From assembly GCA_021820645.1 (NCBI GenBank), contig JAKADJ010000162.1, positions 1 through 5,895 on the forward strand: a stretch of 5,895 nt of DNA, read 5' to 3'. The notes beneath the pieces are model-generated. The model had not been told where the DNA came from, did not search any database, and worked only from the letters and a program-made list of their open reading frames with translations. Source of the stretch: Bacillota bacterium. Its GTDB lineage: Bacteria > Bacillota_E > Sulfobacillia > Sulfobacillales > Sulfobacillaceae. Within the stretch, counting starts at the first letter, position 1, and the number at the start of each line of letters is the position of its first letter. The translations under genes and the position numbers were made by a program. Of this stretch, positions 1 through 5,895 are shown piece after piece.

Positions 1-1473
1 GCGAAGAAGATGATAATGGGATCCCCAGTGGTGATCTAAAGTGGAACAATTCCACCCGCCCTCACGGAACACCAGTGACGGAAGCAACGTGTTAACCTCT
101 TCCTGATCGAGACTATCGGCCACAATGAGCGTCGAAATGGGATATTCGTCCGGTCGCGCAAATTCGAGGACGGTGGCTTCTTGTCCGGAGGGTGATACCA
201 CACGCACAATGGCCATTGGCCGAGGTGTTCCGTCGACCACCCAGAATCCCTGTTCGCCTAGCGTATTGATGATTTTGACGATAACAAGACCGTCAAAGGT
301 CTGACGCATCGATCGGATGGCGGCCAAAAAATCGTTAAGTCCTTCTTCAATGCCTGTCTGGGGCAAGTCCCCCTGCGGGATGTCCAATGCGACGTCGACG
401 GGCGGCCGCTTGGCTCCCGTCCCCACGTCGGCGCCACTCACCGTGAACTCTTTCCGTTCTTTAGACAACACTCGCCAATTTCGCGTCCTACGGCTCTCCA
501 ACCCCCACCGCCGGACTTGAATCCTCCGAGTACCACTGATGGCCCCGGTACCATCGACGAGGATTGAACCGGCACCGGTTGCCGCCACCCGATGGTCGAG
601 CGCCAGATCTTTGCCGGCCGCATCCACACGGCGCCACCGGATTTTGGCCTCATCCCTCTCTGGCTCAAGCTCGTTTTGGGGATGGCGCCAAAGCACCTGG
701 TGAACCGGCAAGGGGTACAACTTGGCCTCAAGAACTTCATAGACCAATAGGGTAGCCGTGGGCATCGGTTGACCACGAACGACCAAGTTTCGTACAGCAG
801 GGGGAGGACATGCCATGCGGCCCGAGTCTGTTCGTAGCTGATACGGGTATAGGGCATCCCAACATCGGCGAAGTGACGGATCCAGCAAGAGATGCGCTAA
901 CTGCAACACCGTGGCTCGCGTTAGTAGCCGAACCGGCATATCCTTGCTGAACTCCATGTACAGGATATCCCCTTGGATGTTGTAATCCCGCACGATGGTA
1001 TCAAGAAACGATGGTTGCAGACATCCCAAGGCGAGAAATCGCGTGGGTGCCACCAAGGACCGCATGCCTTCGAATTGGGGAACAACGACCGTCCGTGCCC
1101 CACGAGAAAACACCCAACAGAACTCGGCCAAATTCATCGCCGTACGAAGCGGATACCCCGTTCGGGGAATGACCTGGCCTGCTTCCGCTATTTGAACATC
1201 CCATTGATCCAAGTTGTCTATCGCGATGAGGCTCCCTTGCGATGCATCCCCCATTGGAACCCCGTTACGATATAAGCGCCCGAGTTTGAGCCAAGGCAAA
1301 AAGCCCCAGGGAACCGACACCTCGTGGAGGCGTTGGGAATCATCCTGAAAGACCGCTGTCGTCATCCATTGACCACTCACGGGGTCGCGTTGGGGCGAAC
1401 GAATCCAATAAAGGGTGACCCCTTGATTGGGGGCAAATGGCCAGGGACTCCAGCGAATCCTACGAGTCGGCAT
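1..1473 (-). CDS. tnsE: TnsE-like target selector of a Tn7-like transposon (partial, C-terminal end beyond the left edge)
   Basis: In Tn7, TnsE directs insertion into replicating DNA, favouring conjugal plasmids, by binding 3'-recessed DNA and the sliding clamp. Seen here: an uninterrupted 491-codon frame from the ATG at 1473 to base 1, with no stop in the window. Comparison with Tn7 TnsE from memory (538 residues) shows shared landmarks. A tryptophan-rich N-terminal part (residues 1-105) includes VPWGFLPWLKLG at 54-65. PQFEGMRSL at 132-140 matches Tn7 PQLELARSL. A hydrophobic helix with VLQLAHLLLD lies at 189-198. A variable charged middle (about 260-375) follows, then a C-terminal domain from about 378 containing TPRPMAIVRVVSPSG (416-430), parallel to Tn7 SPRVIKAVGVQRNG. 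Probably 20-50 residues are missing past the edge. The start overlaps the end of tnsD by 14 bases, and only weak Shine-Dalgarno matches precede it (GGGA six bases upstream, GAGG twelve), suggesting coupling to tnsD translation. Overall identity is low, so the assignment rests on order, length and landmarks. Confidence 0.85.
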   Translation of the reverse strand, partial: MPTRRIRWSPWPFAPNQGVTLYWIRSPQRDPVSGQWMTTAVFQDDSQRLHEVSVPWGFLPWLKLGRLYRNGVPMGDASQGSLIAIDNLDQWDVQIAEAGQVIPRTGYPLRTAMNLAEFCWVFSRGARTVVVPQFEGMRSLVAPTRFLALGCLQPSFLDTIVRDYNIQGDILYMEFSKDMPVRLLTRATVLQLAHLLLDPSLRRCWDALYPYQLRTDSGRMACPPPAVRNLVVRGQPMPTATLLVYEVLEAKLYPLPVHQVLWRHPQNELEPERDEAKIRWRRVDAAGKDLALDHRVAATGAGSILVDGTGAISGTRRIQVRRWGLESRRTRNWRVLSKERKEFTVSGADVGTGAKRPPVDVALDIPQGDLPQTGIEEGLNDFLAAIRSMRQTFDGLVIVKIINTLGEQGFWVVDGTPRPMAIVRVVSPSGQEATVLEFARPDEYPISTLIVADSLDQEEVNTLLPSLVFREGGWNCSTLDHHWGSHYHLLR

Positions 1474-3355
1474 AAGTGGTCCCAACCTCGGGGTCACAAA
1501 GCCGGGCGGCTTTATCTTGGATTGCCGGAAGATGTGCTAAGTCCGTTCGGATTCCCGCCACACGCAAGAGCTCCCATGTTTTTGGGGGCTGGCCTGTGTG
1601 CCAGAAGTCCACTGCCGCCATGTCCAGTCGCCGCAGGGCAAACGCAATCCGATCCTCCACCACCGCGGAAATGGCTTGCACGGTCAGGGGAAGTTTATCG
1701 CTATGACGCTCAAACCAACTGCTATAACCCACCTCCCGGAAAATGGCTTTAGCCGTCACACGGACGACGGAGTCTTGTTGTTGCTTCAAACGGGTGACAA
1801 TGGCAGGAACTTGGTCAGCGCAGTCACGGTCTCTTTGAGCCCAATCCACACGGCTTATCCGTTCAGGTCGCAGGGTTGGTGCGGCAGGAGGCTGATGATC
1901 CATGAGCCATTCCCGATCATAGCGATACAGCCACGCCCAAACCGCCGGCGCCATCTGACGCAGTGCGGTACGTCCCATGGCCGGATACTGTGCTTGCACA
2001 TCAAGCCAATGTTGGTGGTAACCTTCCATCGAACCTTGCTGAGGAATCTTGCCGGGACAGCGAGGTCGTTGCCATCTCCCCAGCTGCAATCGGCTTGCGC
2101 GATATTTCACTGTCGCGGGATCCACACCTAAAATCCGCGCCGCCCCGCGAAGGGGCACCATCTCGTCCTCGCTCAGCTTTTTCAGTTTTGCTTCCCAAAT
2201 AGGGCCAAATTGGACGACCTTCGCGTCAAGATATGGATCGCCACCGATCGCGCAACGGTAACTAAAGCCACACGAACAGGTGAAAACGCCTACTTTCCCC
2301 TCCCTCGTCTGTCGAAGCTGGCTTTGTGCCTCCGATATGCGCGGTTGCCCATAATGGACGGCTACTCGATTAAGACACGGCCAGAGTCGATTCACTTGGA
2401 GAGAAGGCCTTTTAGGTTCCAATAACGTGTCCATCGTCATCCCGAGAAAATGTGCCAACAACAGATGCTTGAAGGGATGTTGGGAACCTTTGGGATGGCG
2501 GACCATTCGTAAGACCCACGCTTGCTCACCATCCTCGGTTAGCCCGCAACCCATCGCTCGCAGCCAATCGCGGCCGTAAAACTGCTTAAATTGTTGCACA
2601 AATTCCCGTGCCCGAATCCGACCGTTCGTGTTCGCCAGATCCCGGTTCTGCAACTGTTCCATGTAGCGCTGTCTTAACGCATCCAACCCTACCGCCACGC
2701 GGGATTGCGAAAGCAAACCCCAACTTTGGTGGGCGACAAAGGTATTCAGATCGGGTTGGGCATTGGCGCCAGGGTATAACGCAGGTTCCTTATATGCCTC
2801 TCGTGTCGTCGCCTCCAAGGTATCAAAGCCCTGACGTCGCCCTGAACTATGAATGGCCACCTGACTCGGGTAGATCGACGCCCCGGGATGATGGGGGCAC
2901 ACGGTCAAACCAGGGAGTTGGTGTACCCGATGCCAATAGGCCTCTCCATAGGCCGTGCGGTCTGCTTCCACGCATTGTGGACAGTACTGTAACACTTGCG
3001 GCGTCTTGACGGTTGATGCCATGATGCCGGCACGTCCGGAAATCCCCGATCCTGACCCACGTCTCATGGCAAGGCGGACCCCTTCCAGTTGGCTTGCCGC
3101 AAGAAATGGGGAAAAATAGGGGAGCAAGGTGTGACGATCGATGATTTCGTCGGATGAGTACCGATGACCTGCTGGCAAGTGGCTTATTAAGGCGTCCACG
3201 TGCCCAGGCAAATCCACGACCGCCACTACCGTGTTGCTTCCGAACAAGTCTTCCAGTGTCATTTTCTGATTGCCCCACATCATCCGTTCCTGATATCTGG
3301 CACACACGCTATAAAGCAATTCATCCGGATACGGATCGGGAAAGACTGTAATCAT
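1460..3355 (-). CDS. tnsD: TnsD, TniQ-family attachment-site selector
   Basis: TnsD binds a specific chromosomal site (the end of glmS for Tn7) and recruits TnsC, so the element inserts at a safe place. The 631-residue protein starts with the typical TniQ opening FPDPYPDELLYSVCARY (5-21). A zinc-binding module follows: C125-x2-C128, the family block AYWHRVHQLPGLTVCPHH (139-156), and C153-x2-H156. HPFKHLLLAHFLG (293-305) is a TnsD hallmark. A second cysteine group, C327 and C360-x-C362, may be a partly degenerate zinc site. A helix-turn-helix-like segment (about 399-425, AARILGVDPATVKYRASRL) and the C-terminal TnsD region (RVDW at about 505 to the end) probably help bind target DNA. It is longer than Tn7 TnsD (508 residues), as many TnsD relatives are, and much longer than the short TniQ of CRISPR-associated transposons. 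The start is fixed by GGAGG five bases upstream. It lies 12 bases after tnsC, and its end overlaps tnsE. The target site cannot be read from this window. Confidence 0.95.
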   Translation of the reverse strand: MITVFPDPYPDELLYSVCARYQERMMWGNQKMTLEDLFGSNTVVAVVDLPGHVDALISHLPAGHRYSSDEIIDRHTLLPYFSPFLAASQLEGVRLAMRRGSGSGISGRAGIMASTVKTPQVLQYCPQCVEADRTAYGEAYWHRVHQLPGLTVCPHHPGASIYPSQVAIHSSGRRQGFDTLEATTREAYKEPALYPGANAQPDLNTFVAHQSWGLLSQSRVAVGLDALRQRYMEQLQNRDLANTNGRIRAREFVQQFKQFYGRDWLRAMGCGLTEDGEQAWVLRMVRHPKGSQHPFKHLLLAHFLGMTMDTLLEPKRPSLQVNRLWPCLNRVAVHYGQPRISEAQSQLRQTREGKVGVFTCSCGFSYRCAIGGDPYLDAKVVQFGPIWEAKLKKLSEDEMVPLRGAARILGVDPATVKYRASRLQLGRWQRPRCPGKIPQQGSMEGYHQHWLDVQAQYPAMGRTALRQMAPAVWAWLYRYDREWLMDHQPPAAPTLRPERISRVDWAQRDRDCADQVPAIVTRLKQQQDSVVRVTAKAIFREVGYSSWFERHSDKLPLTVQAISAVVEDRIAFALRRLDMAAVDFWHTGQPPKTWELLRVAGIRTDLAHLPAIQDKAARLCDPEVGTTYADS

Positions 3356-3360
3356 GCCAT

Positions 3361-3365
3361 CCTCC
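3361..3365 (-). promoter_or_regulatory. Ribosome binding site of tnsD
   Basis: GGAGG on the minus strand, five bases before the ATG at 3355, in the 12-base gap after the tnsC stop. An out-of-frame ATG at 3360 (ATG GCA TGA) stops after two codons, so 3355 is the real start. Confidence 0.85.
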
Positions 3366-3367
3366 GC

Positions 3368-5044
3368 TTAACTAACAAACGCCTCCATCGACTGGATCCA
3401 TCCTGCATTTTTCAACGCACCGTAGGCGGACATCCCCGTTTTGAGACCTGTTTGCACGACCGATTTTAGGACCAAACTCTCAGGAGCACCCTCTTGCTTC
3501 TGAGAGGGACGTTTTTTCACCGGTTCCGGCATCTGCGCGCTCGGTGAATCCTCGGAGCCTGGCGTTGATTGCATGAGAGCTCGGGCCTTCTCCAACGCAT
3601 TTTGCCTGACATCAAGGAGAGAAGTGGCTTCATCCGGCTGGACGGATTCTACCGCTTGTCGGGCCACCATCTTAGGTACTCCGGCCTCGATCAACCACCC
3701 GACTAAGGCGCACTCGCCCGTAGCCGATGAACTCTGGTCAGCCGGTTTTCTTAGGGCATCAAGCCGTCCCATGGTCGTCACGGATCGCTCGGCCTCTGCA
3801 AGATACCGTTCGACATCCAACGGCGCCACATCGTCGACGCCTTGTAACAAGCGGATATTGCCCGTTCGAAGCGCTTCTAAAATAGGGGACGCCAGCCGCA
3901 AGCTGTCTTTGGCCACCGATCGAATCAGAGCTGGGCTGATGGTGTCATCATTTCGGGCAATCGCCCGTGCTTGCGCCAGCATGTACAACTTAACCGCAAA
4001 ATCGGTGATTCCCTGGCTGGCATCGTACAATGCATTTCGCAATGCTGCCGTCAAGGGAACGAGCCGTCGCGTATATTGAAATCGCCAGAGGGATTCGACG
4101 AAGAATTGCCACACCTCATCATTGGCCATGCGATCCCAGATAAAGTCGCCCTGACCGGTCCCTCGACGCGTTTGCCGAAATTCGCCACTTAAGAGCGCTT
4201 GGGCCTTGTACGTGCCCACCAGAACTACGGGTAGGCCGATAGTGTTGACCAGTTGGACAAAGAAATTCAACATCTTACGGGAACCACCACTTTTGGCCTC
4301 GCTGAGATGCTGGATCTCATCAATCACCAGCACACCCAAACCGTGCAAGGCAGCAACCCGAGCCATGCGCGGCAATAATTCATCCACCGTGTGCCGACCC
4401 GAGGCATAGCGCTCATAATAGCGGGAGCCCAACAAATCATCGATTGCCTGAAAGAAATTCAAGCAGAGCCCCTTAATAGAGCCATCAAACGGGCAGTCCA
4501 GCTTAAGCCAGACCACCTGCATCACGGTCAGCGGCCGCCCTGCATATTCGTGGTGCCCAATGAGTTGAGGGTAGAGTGACAGAATGCGCTCGACCGACGT
4601 GGTTTTCCCCACCCCGCTCATGCCCAAGATGGTAAATCCCGTAGCGGTCGACCGCGTTGCTGACGAGAGACTGCCCGCGTTTCCGATAAGGTCGGCATTT
4701 TCGTGCAATTGGGCAACAAATCGGGGATCGCGGGGATTGCGCGCCAAATAGCCAATGCGAATCATCCGCGAAAAGCGTTGTTCCAGTTCCAAATGCACCG
4801 GCAAGGGTTCAAAAAATTGCAAAGTATTTTGAATGAGATGAAGCCGATAGTGGGCAGGCATGTCCCGATCCTGCGGAGAATATGGTGGGGCATAGGTTAA
4901 TAGTTGACCCACCTCTTCCTCCGACCAGATGGGGGGCAAGGCTTCAATGAAAGGATTTCCTTGGTACGTCGCAATCGGCGGGGTCTGATAGTCCGCGTCG
5001 ATCCGAAGCCCTTGACCCACTAAAATCCGCAGCTCGTCGCTCAT
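3368..5044 (-). CDS. tnsC: TnsC, AAA+ ATPase transposition regulator
   Basis: TnsC forms ATP-dependent assemblies on DNA, links the target selectors (TnsD or TnsE) to the TnsAB transposase, and takes part in target immunity. The protein has 558 residues, close to Tn7 TnsC (555). The AAA+ core is complete: Walker A GMSGVGKTT (141-149), Walker B VLVIDEIQHL (238-247), a sensor-1 strand VVLVGTYKA (273-281), the TnsC-type RRGTGQGD plus WDRM (293-306), and the helical block GITDFAVKLYMLAQARAI (345-362). After a probably disordered Ser/Pro/Lys-rich linker (about 492-522) the tail ends with SAYGALKNAGWI (539-550). In Tn7 the C-terminal end of TnsC binds TnsA, so this tail suggests, but does not prove, that tnsA lies upstream. 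The start ATG overlaps the tnsB stop as ATGA, with GGAGG seven bases before it. No key ATPase residue appears to be missing. Confidence 0.96.
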   Translation of the reverse strand: MSDELRILVGQGLRIDADYQTPPIATYQGNPFIEALPPIWSEEEVGQLLTYAPPYSPQDRDMPAHYRLHLIQNTLQFFEPLPVHLELEQRFSRMIRIGYLARNPRDPRFVAQLHENADLIGNAGSLSSATRSTATGFTILGMSGVGKTTSVERILSLYPQLIGHHEYAGRPLTVMQVVWLKLDCPFDGSIKGLCLNFFQAIDDLLGSRYYERYASGRHTVDELLPRMARVAALHGLGVLVIDEIQHLSEAKSGGSRKMLNFFVQLVNTIGLPVVLVGTYKAQALLSGEFRQTRRGTGQGDFIWDRMANDEVWQFFVESLWRFQYTRRLVPLTAALRNALYDASQGITDFAVKLYMLAQARAIARNDDTISPALIRSVAKDSLRLASPILEALRTGNIRLLQGVDDVAPLDVERYLAEAERSVTTMGRLDALRKPADQSSSATGECALVGWLIEAGVPKMVARQAVESVQPDEATSLLDVRQNALEKARALMQSTPGSEDSPSAQMPEPVKKRPSQKQEGAPESLVLKSVVQTGLKTGMSAYGALKNAGWIQSMEAFVS

Positions 5045-5895
5045 TTTGGCTCCTCCCCAGGCTTTTTTAGCCTCCGAAGCAGGGTAATCCGATCAGGCGG
5101 AGGCACATAGCCCTCCTCATCCGACAGTTGGGCGGAGCTAGGACTCTTGGCTTCCTCTTGGCCGAGACGCCATCCTTGAGTGCCGCGGTCTTCATCGCGT
5201 TCAATCTGGCGATTGGCACGAATGGACTTCACCCGAGCGCGTTTACTGCTGCCATCCCGTGTGTTTTCAGCGTCGGTCTGGGCTTGTTGGACCACTTTGG
5301 CCATTTCAGCATGCAATTCGGCTTGTGCTTGGCGTTCTCGAGTCTCGCGATGGACCGTCCGTTCTGCCTGCGCTTGCTTCCATGCCTCGTAATCCCACCA
5401 GGTATACCCGCGAAACTGTTGGTTGCGATCCAATAAGGTGCCCGGTTCAATGCCCGTTCCATTGTCATCGCGCAAGTAGATGACGTCCATTACCCGGGGA
5501 TCGAATGCAAGAGCTACACGAAATGTCCCGCGAGCTTGAGCCCGTTCATACCACTGTTCGCGAATGGCGCGCTCCGTGGTATAGAGAACCCCCCGAAACT
5601 GGATGCCCCGCGGCGTCACCGAAGCCTCAGCTCCCGGTAGTAGGTTTAACCGAAGGACATCATGAGGCACCGACCGTAGATGGCCGGAACGATGGGTAAT
5701 CCCCCACTGCCATAGATCCCACGGATACGGCTCCACGTTGTCCCCCATCATATCCTCGGTCATAGGATAGGACTCCAATCGTTGATACAGGTTATGGTCG
5801 CGTTCCGACAAGACCAAGAGATGGGTAGATTCGTCGAATGTTGGCACCGCAGCGAGGCGATAATCGGGTTCGCCGCGTTCCCGATCCTTTACCAC
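5041..5895 (-). CDS. tnsB: TnsB transposase subunit (partial, C-terminal part only)
   Basis: TnsB is the DDE-family (Mu/retroviral integrase-like) transposase that binds the element ends, cuts the 3' ends and joins them to target DNA. The window holds 284 residues up to the stop; Tn7 TnsB has 702, so roughly 400 N-terminal residues lie beyond the right edge. Those include the end-binding domains and probably all three catalytic acidic residues. Visible parts: the segment after the catalytic core ending in PWDLWQWGITHRSGHLR (58-74, counted from the edge); the Mu-transposase C-terminal beta-barrel, with VTPRGIQFRGVLY (93-105) and VALAFDPRVMDVIYLRD (127-143); a charged, probably helical stretch (170-240); and a tail ending DRITLLRRLKKPGEEPK, the region that contacts TnsC in Tn7-like systems. 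The frame is open at the edge. The GTG exactly at the edge is most likely an internal valine rather than a start. The stop overlaps the tnsC start by four bases. Confidence 0.93.
   Translation of the reverse strand: MVKDRERGEPDYRLAAVPTFDESTHLLVLSERDHNLYQRLESYPMTEDMMGDNVEPYPWDLWQWGITHRSGHLRSVPHDVLRLNLLPGAEASVTPRGIQFRGVLYTTERAIREQWYERAQARGTFRVALAFDPRVMDVIYLRDDNGTGIEPGTLLDRNQQFRGYTWWDYEAWKQAQAERTVHRETRERQAQAELHAEMAKVVQQAQTDAENTRDGSSKRARVKSIRANRQIERDEDRGTQGWRLGQEEAKSPSSAQLSDEEGYVPPPDRITLLRRLKKPGEEPK
5052..5056 (-). promoter_or_regulatory. Ribosome binding site of tnsC, inside the tnsB end
   Basis: GGAGG, within the longer GGGGAGGAG at 5050-5058, lies seven bases before the tnsC ATG at 5044. It sits inside the last codons of tnsB, so ribosomes finishing tnsB could restart directly at the ATGA overlap. 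Confidence 0.85.

Noticed and set aside
438..857. A 139-codon minus-strand ORF inside the tnsE region
   Set aside because: It is in a different frame from the continuous 491-codon tnsE frame, its product is low in recognisable features, and it lies wholly within tnsE. It is a shadow.
1598..2131. A 177-codon plus-strand ORF opposite tnsD
   Set aside because: It is antisense to the well-supported tnsD frame and has no recognisable domain or clear ribosome binding site.
3573..4079. A 168-codon plus-strand ORF opposite tnsC
   Set aside because: It is antisense to conserved tnsC coding sequence; the Ser/Arg-rich composition is typical of a shadow frame.
5893..5895. GTG at the right edge as a tnsB start
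   Set aside because: The product would be only 284 residues with no catalytic core. The frame is open at the edge, so this is an internal codon of a longer tnsB.
1..5895. A CRISPR-associated transposon (CAST)
   Set aside because: No repeat-spacer array or cas gene is visible, and the TniQ protein is a full-length TnsD type with an extended C-terminal region. Cas genes outside the window cannot be excluded, but nothing here points to them.
1..5895. Transposon end repeats or TnsB binding sites
   Set aside because: The window is internal coding sequence, and I could not see a repeated about 20-bp motif in the order expected of element ends.

Overview
The window is almost wholly coding. It holds the core transposition genes of a Tn7-like transposon, all read from the minus strand. 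In transcription order (right to left) they are: the C-terminal part of tnsB (the DDE transposase subunit), a complete tnsC (AAA+ regulator ATPase), a complete tnsD (TniQ-family target selector), and a nearly complete tnsE (selector for replicating DNA), which runs off the left edge. The order tnsB-tnsC-tnsD-tnsE matches canonical Tn7. tnsA would be expected upstream of tnsB, beyond the right edge.

Layout: 5041-5895 tnsB 3' part; 5041-5044 a four-base ATGA overlap; 3368-5044 tnsC; 3356-3367 a 12-base gap carrying the tnsD ribosome binding site; 1460-3355 tnsD; 1460-1473 a 14-base overlap; 1-1473 tnsE, open to the edge. The packing is that of one polycistronic operon with translational coupling. 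No promoter, terminator, RNA gene, CRISPR array, insertion sequence or transposon end repeat could be supported. No stretch over 300 bases lacks a gene.

By analogy with Tn7, TnsB (with TnsA) cuts and joins the element ends. TnsC is the ATP-dependent bridge that licenses insertion. TnsD brings TnsC to a fixed chromosomal attachment site. TnsE directs insertion into replicating DNA, such as mobile plasmids, through the sliding clamp. Having both selectors implies two targeting pathways. The most useful observation is that the left quarter of the window, easily taken for fragmented small ORFs, is one continuous 491-codon frame. Its product resembles Tn7 TnsE along its length and includes a match to the proposed clamp-binding segment.

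Organism: a bacterium of moderate GC content. The strong GGAGG ribosome binding sites and the divergence from Tn7 would fit a Firmicute of the Sulfobacillus/Alicyclobacillus kind, but this is a weak inference because the whole window is mobile DNA. I see no wholly unknown system; the interest lies in a divergent Tn7-like element with two target selectors.
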